A stretch of DNA of 64,000 bases from Undaria pinnatifida (lineage: Eukaryota > Sar > Phaeophyceae > Laminariales > Alariaceae), in the NCBI GenBank assembly GCA_012845835.1, contig JABAKD010000001.1, positions 14,385,382 through 14,449,381 on the forward strand, read 5' to 3'. Position 1 is the first letter of the stretch; each line of letters opens with the position of its first letter. Below are positions 51,959 through 62,589 of this stretch, piece by piece. The notes under the pieces were generated by a model. That model worked only from the letters and a program-made list of their open reading frames with translations, did no database searches and was not told where the DNA came from. The translations under genes were made by a program, and so were the position numbers.

Positions 51959-53526
51959 ATGGATAACAACGGAGAAGCACCGTCGGTCCCGCCACCTGCA
52001 GCACCGCCACCGCCGCCCCCCCCGCCGCCTCCTGCCATCCCACAAACCGGCCAGGTCCAGGCTCCCACCTCTAATCCCATCGCCCGAGGCAAGCGGAAGC
52101 GCCAGGCCGCCGCGGAAACTTCCGCCGGAAGTTTCTCGCCTAATTCCGCCGCAGGGGGAAGCAGCGTAGCGGACTCTCCGCTGGGAGTTGCAGGGGCGGA
52201 TGTGGGGGTGGGGACGGGAGCTGCTGGCGGGGGTCCCGTGATTGATGGGAGTTCTGTCGAGGAGGCGGCGAGTCACGGGCGCCCCGCCAAGGCCCCGCGG
52301 AGGGCAGCTGGTGGTGGTAGGGGTGGTGGTAGTAGTGGTGGCAGTGCTGGTAGCGGTGGAGATGGTAGGGGTGGAGGTGAAGGCGGTGGTGGCGATGGGC
52401 AAGCAACGGTAACTGCGGCTGCGGCTACAGTAACTACAGCGGTACCGGCGGCAACCATGGCGTTTCCTGCGGTAACTGCGGCGGCACCTGCGGTAACTGC
52501 GGCGGCACCTGCGGTAACTACGTTTGTACCGAGAAGTTTGGCGCAAGAGGGGGTGACGGCGGCTTTTGCTGCTCGCCCGGCGGGGGCAGGCGCAGGGCCG
52601 CGGGTTGGCCGCGGGGAACAGGTCGAGAACTATGCGGGGCGCGAGCGAGAGCAACCGGGGGAACGCACTGCGGACCACCGGGAACGGCCTCGGAAGGCGC
52701 CGCGCCGAGGCGAGAAGGCTGCTGGAGGGAGAGGAGGTGGAGGGGCAGGAGAAGAGGGAGGAGCAGGAGGGGGAGGAGCAGGAGGAGCAGGAAGTGGAGC
52801 AGGAGGAGGAAGTGGAGGAGGAGGGGGGGAGGGAGGGGGAAGTAGGGGGGGAGCAGGAGAAGAAGCATCGGAGTCTGCTGTGGTGGCAACGGCGGCGGTG
52901 GCAGCGACGACGGCGGTGACGGCGGGAGTGACCGCTGAGGGGGCGGGGGCGGGAGCAGGAGCGGCTGCCTTGCCCCCTGCGTTGAGAACGCGAGGCCGCC
53001 ACCAAGGAAGGGGAGTGCTTAACGTTGGCAGTGGCAACGGCGTTGGTGGCAGCATGGGCGGCACTTCGGAAGGCTTGGGAGAACAACCCCAGCGTAACAG
53101 GGTTCGTTTTGGAGGAGGCGGCAGCGGTGGTGGGGCGGGGGGCGAGGGGGGCGGTGTGGACGGCCGGCGAACGAGAGGGCGCCCGTGGCGAGAAGAGAGC
53201 GAAAGTTTCGACGAAATTGTTGGAGGCGGTGGGCGAGATGGCAGGGGGCGGGGACAAAGGACGAGAGGGGGTGGAAGGGTTGGAGGGACCGGGGGAGAGG
53301 GGGCTGGAGAGGCTGACGGGCGCCCGGCTGGACATGGCGCCCTCGTGCCTTTTGGGAGAGGGATTGGGGCGGAGGCGGTTCTGGGAAGGGGGGAAGGGGA
53401 AGGGGAGATGGAGGCGGAGGCAGAGGGGGGCGGGGAGGGTGTTGTCGCGTGCGCTGCAGCACCGGTGGCCGAGGATCTGACAAGCGACGATTTCCAGTGC
53501 AACATCTGCTGGGAGCTGTTGGCAAG
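51959..53526 (+). CDS. RING gene exon 1
   Basis: A single long frame of 522 codons, very rich in Gly, Ala, Val and Pro, with a Pro run at the start and Val/Ala-Thr repeats in the middle. It ends with the first RING Cys pair (DFQCNICWELLA) at donor GCAAG|GTAGGC, phase 2. The antisense strand is also open over most of this length because of base composition. Confidence 0.75.
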
Positions 53527-53780
53527 GTAGGCTTTTTGGTCGGTAGCGGGCGCTGCGGCGGGGCGGGGTGGGGTGGTGTGCGTTGGATTGAGGTGGGATT
53601 AACCCAATCCGTTCAATGAATCCCTTTTAGTAGATCCCATTTAGTAGTTGGCATGGGCGATGGTAGTGGAAGAGGAAGAGTAGGAGATGCAGCAGCCGAT
53701 ACCGTTCACCATTCTCATTTGGAGAGTCTCTAGTGCCGTCCCTTCCTTGCCGAACTCCGGCTATGTTTGGTGGGATGGGG

Positions 53781-53826
<46 letters not shown>

Positions 53827-56800
53827 CGTTGTTGTTCTCACATTAACTCGCAAAATCAAGTCCGTGGTCACAGGACAGGCTCCAGTCACTCTGGAGTGGA
53901 GGAATACCCCAGGAACACAATCCGAAGCAAAAGTGGTACGAGCATATATCATAGCTGACGCAATTCATGCCTCCTCCAGGAAAGTATAAAAAATGAAATC
54001 GGGAGTCAGCATATGTGCTAGGTCCATATGTACGTCGCACCACTCCTGAAAAAAAACACTACACCGCTTGCCACCCAGAAAATACTACCACATATATGTT
54101 ACACGTGGTACCTATCACTACGCATACGCGCGTCAGACTCAAGGCAATTGGAAAAACGAAAAGAAAACAAAAGACAGAAAAGGAAAGAAAAAGTAAAAAC
54201 GAAAGCGAAAAAGGAAAGGAAAGAAGAAAAAAAAAGACAAGAAAAGAAGACGAAGCAAGGAAAGGGAAGGAAAAAAAAACACCATACTAGCAGACCCTAT
54301 GAACTGACTAAGGACGGCATTGGGCTCATATACAGGGTATCAAGTGCATGAATGGCACTGAGGGGGTGGGGTGGGGTGGGGTGGGGTGCGTTGGTCCAAT
54401 CCGTTCCATACCTTCTTTCATAATGACCCCTTTTTTGCAACTCCGTTTGGGGATTTTCGAATAGGCCGGTGACTTTGATCTGCGGCCACACCGCGTGCGA
54501 GTCCTGCATGGCGAAATACCTACGAGCTCAGGCGCAGGCGCAAGCTCAGATCGGCAACTTCCGGGCTAACCGCATCTCCTGCCCGGCCGGTGAGGGGGGT
54601 AGGTTGGTTTGTTCCTTGAGATGATCAAGGGTACGGTAGGAGGTCGCTTTTTGAGCTCGCGCGCGTGGCCTCCCTGTTTATTGGCCACCTTCAGTGGTGG
54701 GGGCGGGTTCTCCGGTTTAAGAGCGCCCAGGATAAGAGCATTTGGGACTTAAGAGCGGTCAAATCGGCATGTCCGGCCCATCCAGAAGCGATATAATTCC
54801 CACTTGATGTAAGAACAATGTGTGTTGAAGAGTGCTTGTTTGGGCTTGTTCCGGTGCGCTCTGGAAATCGGGGTGCCAACTGTTGTAGGTTGTGAGCTTT
54901 TCGCTTTCGCGATAAACACCGCCGCCCTGGAGTTTTTTGTTGCTTGGCGCCATGGTTTTGACTCCGACTTTGAGCGAGGTACAGAGCCACTCGCGCGAGT
55001 GGCCTATACTTGATACTGAAAATGAGGATGTAATGCTGCAAACTTACTAGAAATGTCGGTCACTTTAGCGGCGGCCCTCGGCAGTGCTCGGGCCTCTCAA
55101 CCTATCCTCTGAACTCTTGACCCGTTTAGGGTCCCTAAATCCCACCCTATACTAACTTTAAGTAAATTTGTCCCCCCAAAGGGGTTCTAGGTGTGAAGAC
55201 GTTAATTGCCGACGATAAGTCATTTTTCCGGAACGATCCTTAGTTTTTGTTTATTCCTTTTTGTTTTTTGTTTTGGAAGCTGCTTCTTCTGCGCACGCCG
55301 CGAAATGAAGGCACGAACCAAGCTCCGCTAGCCGTAGTAATATCTACTGTGGTATCTACGTACCGCAAGCACAGCAGAACAGCCTGCAATCGCCCCTGCA
55401 CAGAGCAGCAAAATACGCATGTACAGTGGTACGTTCGTGTCGACCAGACAGCAGGGTGCGACGACGCAAGCCGATAGACAAGCACAAGTGTTTCGCCTAG
55501 AGCCATCATGTACGCACGAACCTTCTTTTTGAGACCTTTTTGTCCTTCGGTCTTTAGATATGATGCGTAACAATAAAGCTACCGAGAGTAATTTTGATAT
55601 TTTGCAAGGACCGCTGACACGCAGCCCTGCGACGGACTGCCCGCCGTCTAGACGTCATCTAACTTCTTTGATATATGAAACGTCAGGTGTGACTGACGCG
55701 GCATATTGCAACACCCGTCTTCTTGCAGCCACTTCGACCGCGTGTGTCCCACGCTGTAGTGCATGTGCGTTTTTATTCACTCTTTTGGGGCCCGTGTATG
55801 TTTTGATTATATCTCGATCATATCTTGACTATTGTATAGCGACCAAAACAACGACGATTGCGACATTTGCAAGCCTCTACCAGTAGCGTGAGTAGGATCA
55901 TGTTGTGCCCGTCCCGTACGAGTCTGTGCATCGTTGGCGTCGTCGTTCGGACGCCAATTGTGTCGTCACCAGCCAGCCGCAGTGGCCGATGCCGTATTCA
56001 TCAATTTCCGCCGCCAAATTTTCCTTCTAGGAGTTTCAAGGGAATTGAGCTGCTTTTCCCGCCCGTCGACATCCAGCACACCCAATGTTCGGACCGATTT
56101 GTCGTCCTAGAAAGCGACAAGAGCTCTGTAGTCACAAACTTCGAGACGGGCATATACATCGCGAGCGCTTGAAGCAAGGTGCCAGGTGCATACGGTATAA
56201 TCATGCCTGTTGCGTCCTCCCTGTTTTCGCGGAGCATGGCGGCGGGGCACTTCGCATTATCACAGTTGCCAGTATGCACCTGCAATCAACCTGGGACCTA
56301 TGTCCGCTTCACGTAATTTGTTGGTCTTTTTTCTTCGTGAGCGAGCGTAGCGGGCAGCGAAGGCCGCCCGCGGAGCGAAGCGCCTTGCATGTTGTCCTAC
56401 AATACCGTAGCCTTGGTCAGATGCACGTTCGACGCTTAAACTCACGATACACCGCCTAAACGTGACGTCCGTGATTGGAACCCCCGTTCCCCCCGTCAGC
56501 GAACTAGAGGTTTCCCAATCTCCCCACACCCCACTGTCGTCATACTCGTAATTCGTTTTGTGTATTCTTATTCCGCCGCACCGCCCTCTCCACCCCCGCT
56601 TTTTGTTTTTTTGTAGTTCCGCCGCATCCTCCCCCCCCGCCGTCCCTATTCATTGTTTTTTGTATGCCAGTGCGTGATTCTGCTGGTGTTGCCGGAGGTG
56701 ACGACGATGGAGCAGAAGCTGCACCTTGAACCGCACCCCCCTCACGCTTTTTGTTTGGTTTTTGTAACCCAACGCCCCTTGTATTCGGCTTAATTCAATA

Positions 56801-59800
56801 CTGCTGCCCCCCCCCCCCCCCCCCCCCCCCCCCTCCTCTTACAATTCTATAACGTTGAATATTTTCAAGGGTGCCAGCGAAAGATTCCGCTGGTTTTGCC
56901 GGAGGTGACGACAATGGTACAGAAACTGCTGGCCCGAGGATTCCCTCGATTGTACCGAGAGAGGCTGCAAGAGACGGAGCCCGAGCTTGCCCTCGTTGCG
57001 GAGGTGATCACTTAGTATGTGTGTTTTTATTGTGTACCAGGCATATATTTTATTCGTTTATCTCGTTCCTGTTGATTTACCATGTAGCTGCTTCGCATTT
57101 AATGTTCTCCCTCGTTTATCCAACGTAAACTAAAAATTAAGCACCGTCCGTTCGTCGTCAGGTCCGGCGTATTGCGGTGGACGCAGCGTCGGATTCGAGG
57201 AGACGGAGACGCCGTCACCACCATTTTGGAGGCGGTGGCGGCGGTGGGGGGCGTGGGGTGCCGGGAATTGGTGGTCCCGGCGGTGTACTGCCAGGGGGGC
57301 GAGAGGTGGTAGGCTTTGGAAACGTGCCGCCGGGGTTTATGCAAGGGCTCCACGGGCAGCACAATGCGGCGCGATTTAGGGTAAGAAATTGAGCATTGTG
57401 CTCGTTTTTGACATTTATGCTTGGGTTTTTGTGTGATGTAGGTCGGGAGATACAAGATTATGCTCGTTTATGATAATTAGAGTTGTGCTTTTGTCTTCTA
57501 TCTTCGTCCTTTTTTAGGGGTATGGTAAGAGTTTTTGGTAACCTGTTGTGGCGTTTGGAAACGTGCCTCCGGGGTTCATGCAAGGACTTTACCGGCACCA
57601 TTATCTGACACAGTTGAGGGTGAGATGCATACGTATGCTCGTTTTTGGCAATAGAAACAGTGTTGAACGTATATCAGGTAGGTGCGTGCGCGCGGAGTAC
57701 GTGTGTACCACTCAGAAGCTGTGCCCGTTTCCCCCATGTAAGTCCCTGCCCCCCCCCCCGGCTCCGTCTACTCCATTTGGCTCTGCAGCTGGACGTCGCT
57801 GTCCCCCAGAGAGAAATACCTCCGGCAGTGGCGCGCTGGTACAAGGGCATGGGGCTTGGGCTGTTCGTTTGCTTGTGCGTATCGTGGCAGCAACAGTATC
57901 AACACAAACAGCAGCTCCTGCTAGGGGCGGGTGGCGACGGCGCTGGGTTCCCGCGGGTAAGAAGGGTTCACCTCACGTTTTTTGTTTTAACTTGACTCGA
58001 TTTTTCGATCTTGTTGTCCAAGTGATCTATGCTTCGAACAATCAACAATGGCCAGACTTCCGTTGTAGTTTTTATAAAAAATGAAAAACGTCAGCTGTGA
58101 GTACGGCCGATTGAATGGTTGAAACTCAACTTTGCAAGCCGCGTGGTACATATACGTTTCGCTAATATACAGTAGTTGCACAAAATTTACGGAAGATCGT
58201 TCGGGCGTGTTATATTATAAAACTAACAATACACTCCAGCTGTGAGATCGAAGTTTTTGTTGAAACTCATCTTTGCAAGCTGTGTGATACTCCGATCGCG
58301 CGTATTACGGGTTGTGTGTCCTCATTAAGGATATAGCTCGGCGACTCCCCTTGGAACTACAACGTAGCTATCAGGGTCGACAGGGTGATGCTAAGTAAGT
58401 TTGTGCGCGGAAACTATAAAACCCGTTTTTGGGGGGACAAAATCTGACAGCTGTGGAAGGAAATGCATCTGTTTATCAAGTGTATATATGTTGATCCCCA
58501 TTTTCAGTAACTGCTGCGGAATTCGATATAGTTGCGGAACTATATTTGTGTCTTTGCATCAACAGCAGTATCGACAACAACCTCAGCTGCTAAGGGCGGA
58601 TGGCGACGACGCTGGGTTCTCGCGGGTAAAAGCTATTGAGCCTAACGGTTTATGTTGTCACTTGAAACGATTTTTCGGTATTGCTGTCCATATGCTCGAT
58701 ATGGCGTATCAAAAACGACCAGACTTTAGTAGCAACTGTAACTGCGGCGGACTTCGATTTAGATGCGGCGAAATGATATTTTATAAAATTATTCTAACGA
58801 CGCCAGCTCTGAGTTCGACGAGTTTAGGGTCGATAGTCATGTTTGCAATGTTTGTTTCGTGGCAGCAACCGTATGTACAGCATCAGCAGCTGCTGCTGTT
58901 AACGCCGGGTGGATGGCCACTACGTGGGGTTTCCGGCGGTAAAGTAGGCTGCGCTCCGCGGGCGGCTATTCGCCGCCCGCTGCGCTCGCTCAAAGAAGCG
59001 GATAGGACAAAGTTTTAGCTGCAAATTGTGAGTCAGACGGATGGCAGAGAACCCTCACGATTTTGTGCAATGGGCGAGTTGCAAATGCCAGGAGCTCAGT
59101 GGTGCGGGCTGAATTATACAGGGCCTTCTGGTGATGTGCCCAGAAGAAGCAAGTCCGGAAATGAGTATGAACAGTCTACTCACGGCTGCACTGCTGTGCG
59201 GTAGTACTATCATAGATGGAGACATGCCGACATGCCGCAGGTGGTACGGAAATACGAAGTTCAACACTAGGACAAGAGTAGGAAAGAGGGGAAACGGAGA
59301 AACACGAGAGAAACGCTACCATCAATCCTGAACAACAATCTTTGCAAAATCGGCATGAAAGAACTCGAGGATTGATCCTGGAACATTATTTTCTCCGTCG
59401 GCATTTATAGTTTGTCTTTGAGACCAGAGAACTGTCGAGGATGACCTCCAAAGGAGGGGAGACACGCGCAAGTTTATGGAGTATTGGCGTTTTTTGCTGT
59501 AACTTGGAACGGGTTTTCGGTTTTGTAGTCTATTGTGACCAATAACGAGTTATATTGCATTCCGTCGCGTTGATATTGCATTCCGCCGCATCTATATTGC
59601 ATCCCGCCGCAATTATATTGCATTCCACGGCATTTATATCGCATTCCGCCGGAAGCATTTGTTTTTCCTCCCCATCTCGTGCGCATCCCCGCCTTCCCCC
59701 CACGCTTTCTGCCCCCGCCCTCACGCCCCCTTACGTTCCGCTTCCCTTCCCTTCTCCCCCCCCCCCCCAATCTAACCCTAAACCTATCCCCGTCTTTCCA

Positions 59801-60420
59801 ACCCCCCCTCCTCCCTCGGTTAATGGCGGCAGAGATCTGCCGGGGGTGAGTCTATCCCATCGGCACCGCTTGCCCCCCCAGCTTCGCCCCTTGACAGAGG
59901 CAGCGGTGACAAGGAAGGAAGTTGCAGCAGGGATGGGCTAGAGGGGGACGGAGATAGTGCTTGCATGGCAGCATCCGAGGGGGAGGGCGGGGGAGGTGTG
60001 CGAGGAACGGTGGGGGGGGGTGGGGCACGGGGGGACGGGGGCGGAGGGAGGAGCGGTGGATGGTTCTTTTCGATGGACATGAACGTACAGGTCGGTGTTC
60101 GGGAGGGAGGGGCCGGGATGATAGAGAGAGGGAGACGGGTTGCGGGGGTTGCGGGGGCGGGGTGTACTCAGTTTGTACACGGTCGTAGTCGTATGACCAT
60201 AGACCTTCGCATCCCTACTGTGTCGGCGGACGGGGGGGGGGGTAGAGAGATTGATGAACGGAGACCTAGAAACGAAGACCTACAGGGAGAAATTTATACC
60301 GGTACATGGTGTGGAAAAGGAGGGCGAGGAATAGACGAGGAGACGTGTCACGGTGTCATAAATAAGTACATGGAGGATTTTGTGGAGGTTGCACCAGAGG
60401 AGCCGAAATATCTGTTTTAG
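51959..60420 (+). CDS. RING-finger protein, likely E3 ubiquitin ligase, 6 exons
   Basis: Exons: 51959-53526, 54465-54589, 56870-57003, 57162-57380, 57789-57956, 59833-60420; all introns are GT-AG and all phases agree. The protein is about 933 residues. A Pro-rich and Gly/Ala-rich N-terminus with a KRKR nuclear-type signal leads to a C3HC4 RING at 514-566: C514, C517, C529, H531, C534, C537, C562, C566. The last pair is CPAGC, one residue wider than the usual CPxC. A helical segment (LPEVTTMVQKLLARGFPRLY) follows at once. RING domains recruit E2 enzymes for ubiquitin transfer. The start is the first ATG of the frame, after a possible splice site at 51954-51955. The RING and exons 1-4 are well supported. 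Exons 5 and 6 are less certain: exon 4 could instead splice to 57518, giving GYGKSFW and a stop at 57541. Confidence 0.75.
53527..54464. other. RING gene intron 1
   Basis: Holds a SINE-like element (53735-53935), an A-rich stretch (54150-54290) and GGGGT runs. GTGCGTTGG...CCAATCCGTTC occurs both at 53577-53620 and 54386-54410, an intron-internal duplication. Confidence 0.6.
53735..53935 (-). mobile_element. SINE-like element with CAA microsatellite tail
   Basis: Read on the minus strand: GGGGTATTCCTCCACTCCAG, then GGAGCCTGTCCTGTGACCAC, TTGCGAGTTAATGTGAGAAC and a long CAA run (53779-53836). A simple-repeat 3' tail is typical of LINE-mobilised SINEs. Related pieces are at 150-240, 16805-16865, 17525-17595 and 44636-44680. 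It lies in RING gene intron 1. Confidence 0.6.
54465..54589 (+). CDS. RING gene exon 2, RING core
   Basis: Acceptor TTTTCGAATAG; the exon encodes PVTLICGHTACESCMAKYLR, an Ala-Gln repeat and NRISCPA, carrying zinc ligands 3 to 7. It ends in phase 1 at GCCG|GTGAGG. The motif order and spacing match C3HC4 RING fingers, which fixes frame and strand. Confidence 0.9.
56333..56386. repeat. GC-rich palindromic cluster, copy 1
   Basis: GAGCGAGCGTAGCGGGCAGC then GGCCGCCCGCGGAGCGAAGC forms an imperfect hairpin. Similar clusters are at 58945-59000 and 61723-61762. Confidence 0.6.
56660..56735 (+). repeat. Partial copy of RING exon 3 5' edge
   Basis: TGCCAGTGCGTGATTCTGCT then TTGCCGGAGGTGACGACGAT parallels the real exon 207 bp downstream and keeps the LPEVTTM reading frame. 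Could be a decayed duplicate or an alternative exon. Confidence 0.75.
56807..56833. repeat. C27 homopolymer ahead of RING exon 3
   Basis: 27 consecutive C on the plus strand, about 35 bases upstream of the exon 3 acceptor. Confidence 0.95.
56870..57003 (+). CDS. RING gene exon 3
   Basis: Acceptor ATTTTCAAG follows a C27 tract. The first full codon supplies the eighth zinc ligand (CPAGC), then QRKIPLVLPEVTTMVQKLL and a charged helix ending ELALVAE at GAG|GTGATC, phase 0. A partial copy of the start of this exon lies 207 bp upstream. Confidence 0.8.
57162..57380 (+). CDS. RING gene exon 4
   Basis: Acceptor CGTCGTCAG, donor TTTAGG|GTAAGA, phase 0 at both ends. It encodes VRRIAVDAASDS, an Arg/His cluster, a Gly run and the segment FGNVPPGFMQGLHGQHN. 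Its 3' part is copied in the following intron at 57545-57625. Confidence 0.7.
57545..57625 (+). repeat. Partial copy of RING exon 4 3' end
   Basis: TTTGGAAACGTGCCTCCGGG matches the exon 239 bp upstream; the copy reads FGNVPPGFMQGLYRHHYLTQ and ends at a GGGTGAGAT donor-like site. It is in frame with the TAA at 57539. Confidence 0.8.
57789..57956 (+). CDS. RING gene candidate exon 5
   Basis: Acceptor TTGGCTCTGCAG and donor CCGCGG|GTAAGA enclose 56 codons in phase 0: LDVAVPQREIPPAVARWYKG, a hydrophobic patch, and a Gln-rich part ending GDGAGFPR. Two partial copies of its 3' end, with the donor, lie downstream. It could be optional or a false exon. Confidence 0.45.
58070..58145 (+). repeat. Variant of the CAGCTGTGAG repeat
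   Basis: ACGTCAGCTGTGAGTACGGC and CTTTGCAAGCCGCG. It lies in RING intron 5. Confidence 0.55.
58195..58485 (+). repeat. Copy of the CAGCTGTGAGATCGAAG family in RING intron 5
   Basis: CACTCCAGCTGTGAGATCGA, ACTCATCTTTGCAAGCTGTG, GTGTCCTCATTAAGGATATA and AATCTGACAGCTGTGGAAGG occur in family order. Confidence 0.75.
58545..58945 (+). repeat. Two partial copies of RING exon 5 3' end
   Basis: 58545-58630 (CATCAACAGCAGTATCGACA ... GGGTTCTCGCGGGTAAAAG) and 58848-58945 (TCGTGGCAGCAACCGTATGT ... TTTCCGGCGGTAAAGT) repeat the Gln-rich exon end and the donor region. Confidence 0.7.
58780..58860 (+). repeat. Variant of the CAGCTGTGAG repeat
   Basis: GCCAGCTCTGAGTTCGACGA and GGGTCGATAGTCATGTTTGC. It sits beside a copy of RING exon 5. 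Confidence 0.55.
58945..59000. repeat. GC-rich palindromic cluster, copy 2
   Basis: GCGCTCCGCGGGCGGC-TATT-CGCCGCCCGCTGCGCTCGC: long inverted arms around a short loop. Confidence 0.7.
59555..59660. repeat. 21-bp tandem repeat, five units
   Basis: Units of TATATTGCATTCCGCCGCA with a 21-base period. On the minus strand they read as a seven-residue CGGMQYR-type repeat. It lies in RING intron 5, before the candidate last exon. Confidence 0.85.
59833..60420 (+). CDS. RING gene candidate terminal exon
   Basis: A long C/T-rich tract ends in GGCGGCAG, followed by 195 codons in phase 0 to a TAG at 60418-60420. The product is Gly/Ser-rich, then more ordered: WFFSMDMNVQVGVREGG, SRMTIDLRIPTVSA and an acidic end. 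No family recognised. It fits the RING gene in phase, but could belong to another transcript. Confidence 0.4.
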   Translation, partial: RSAGGESIPSAPLAPPASPLDRGSGDKEGSCSRDGLEGDGDSACMAASEGEGGGGVRGTVGGGGARGDGGGGRSGGWFFSMDMNVQVGVREGGAGMIERGRRVAGVAGAGCTQFVHGRSRMTIDLRIPTVSADGGGGREIDERRPRNEDLQGEIYTGTWCGKGGRGIDEETCHGVINKYMEDFVEVAPEEPKYLF

Positions 60421-61722
60421 AAGAGGTTTTTGAGCCGGGTTCGAAACAACTCGAGCTGAGATCCACCTCTCGGCGCGCTGTTTCGTTGACGTGCCTCACC
60501 TTGCTCGCCCCTCCCGACTATGCCGGGGCGGCCTCGGCCGTTCTCGCTTCGTGTCGTGCCCCCCCCGGGTACATAACGTAGCTCAACAGTTTTTGGTCCG
60601 AAATGTCAAGCGCGTAGTTGTACGTTTAAAAACGCGAAAGTCTGCATTCTATTGTTTTGCAGTAGCTCGACGGGTAGACCCGATCTTCCCTTATCACAAG
60701 ACAAATCCCGTGTTCTAATCGCGCGGTGAGCACCCCCTTCATTAGCAGTTGAAAAAGAAAGGTTTTTGGTGTTGTCGGTTCGAGCCTCGCTGCGTTCGAT
60801 ATTCTCTTAGTTGTTTTAGTTTCTTTTTGTCTTCCTTCTCTCTTTTTTGTTGTTGTGTACGTACCGGCTCAAAGTGAGAGAATGGTCTTATTTATATACG
60901 AAGTATATACATATAATATGATACGGGATACTGCATGCTGTTTGTCGAACTGCTGGTGCTACCCGCTGCTGCTGTTGTTGAATTTACACGTACATAAGAG
61001 TTGTGCAGCGGCTTCTGCTGTTTTGCGAAAGAACATGAATAAGTAATACCACAGTAGATAACGGCACCTTAATCTGTACCTGGTAGATGCAAGAATCCCG
61101 GCATGCCCTTGGTTTCCCTGTTTGTTGTACGCATATGTCCACTTTCCCCCCCCATTTTGTGTCGCTACGAATCTGATGGTCGGAATTCGAACCCCGGAGT
61201 ATCTCCCTTTTTTTCCCATTTTTTTTCCCACTCGTTTTTTTTTTTCTTGGTGTATGTTGGCACAAGTGACGTAGCTCTCGGCTGCTTGCCTACGTGCTGC
61301 CAATGGCATCCGGACTAGATATTTTGGTTCCTGGATGCTGCTTGCTGCTGCTGCGCAAGGCGTAGTGTCATAATAGGTGTACCAGTATGTATGCTGTGCT
61401 TCTACGGCTTGCCGTTTGTCGTTGAACTGCCGCTGCTGCCGCTCGCGTTTGTTGCATTTATACTTGCGAGCAGTGCGGCTGCTGCTATATATGCTGCTGC
61501 TGATACTGCTGGTGTTGCCGCCGCCACTATACGACGAGCGTATAGTGCTGCTGCTGTACGAACGGCTTCGGAAAACGGGAACGTGTGTGTTTCTTAGCGA
61601 TCGGCGTTCTTCCTTTGCGCTCAACCATGATTTCACTCTTTCACCCCTTGACAGTACGTAATGTCGCATTCATGGCCTCTGCTTGCCTATCTATGACATC
61701 CTCGACCGTTACGGGCATGCGC

Positions 61723-61762
61723 GGAGCCGCAGGCGGGCGTCAGCCCGCCGCGGCGAAGCCTA
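61723..61762. repeat. GC-rich palindromic cluster, copy 3
   Basis: GCGGAGCCGCAGGCGGGC, a GTCA loop, and CCCGCCGCGGCGAAGC form a hairpin similar to copies 1 and 2. Confidence 0.55.
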
Positions 61763-61916
61763 ATTACAGGTAATTTTATATATATATACATTCATATACA
61801 GATGACTACACAAGTTCAAGTAGATTCAGGTTATTGATGGCAAATATATATAGATACCAGTACCAGATTCTAGGTAAATGTTGAATATGTATCCGCACCA
61901 CAGCATGAGTATTACC

Positions 61917-62141
61917 CAGGGCTGTTCATGGGTCAGGCCAAACCTCATGGGTCGGGTCGGGTCGGGTCGGGTCTGGTTGGGTCGGGTCGGGTCAGCTGAC
62001 CCGACCCGACCCAATTTTTTTTGAAACGTGTTGACCAGACCATACTCGACCCGACCCGACCCGTGACATTTTCAAACACAATGACCCGACCCGACCCGAC
62101 CCGCGACATTTTGAACCCCCCCTGACCCGTGAAAAGCCCTG
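61917..62141. mobile_element. hAT-type MITE with GGGTC core, second copy
   Basis: Ends CAGGGCTGTTCATGGGTCAG and, inverted, CAGGGCTTTTCACGGGTCAG. The flanks GTATTACC (61909-61916) and GTATAACC (62142-62149) are an 8-bp target duplication with one mismatch. The interior has GGGTC runs to the left of a TCAGCTGA centre and CCCGA runs to the right. Same family as 1352-1588. Confidence 0.85.
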
Positions 62142-62249
62142 GTATAACCCTACCTATTACCAGGTAACCGTACCCAGTATGAAGGTGTGACGACGTTTTT
62201 GTACGGGCGATCCGATTTATCCCTCAGTTACTTGACTATGCATCTACGG

Positions 62250-62350
62250 TCGACGTTTTTTTTTCAAATCTTCCAGCAGACGGGGAACAATAAAGCTTGT
62301 GCTCACCACGCTTCCACGTATTTTCATACACGTCGTGTGTCAATTTAACT
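62250..62350 (+). repeat. Dispersed repeat shared with 20095-20195
   Basis: GGGGAACAATAAAGCTTGTG, CTTCCACGTATTTTCATACA and CGTCGTGTGTCAATTTAACT match the copy in PX intron 5. Confidence 0.6.
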
Positions 62351-62589
62351 CAATTGCATATTCGCCGTCCAGCGCTAGCTGGCGTGTCCTTCAGTTCCGG
62401 TGGTATCGTCATTCTTTTTCATACTAGTACAGAGGCTCAGGGATCGTCAAAGACGCGTGCTACGCAACGTTAGGGGCGGCACCTGATTTCATGTGCCTCT
62501 TCGCTTGAGGAACTCTACACCCCATCCAATCCACGGACTTTGATACATGTTGTAAGCTACCTGGTAAGACCTATACACAACCCCGCGGC

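Noticed and set aside
51908-53335. 475-codon minus-strand open frame opposite RING exon 1
   Set aside because: Antisense shadow: low-complexity Ser/Arg/Pro sequence caused by GC-rich codons; the sense strand leads into a real RING finger.
61175-61215. tRNA on the minus strand (GGTTCGAATTCC B box)
   Set aside because: No matching A box or stems at the right distance.
60959-61669. 236-codon minus-strand ORF
   Set aside because: Ser/Arg/Ala-rich translation of CTG-rich repeat sequence that is partly duplicated; no domain or splice support.
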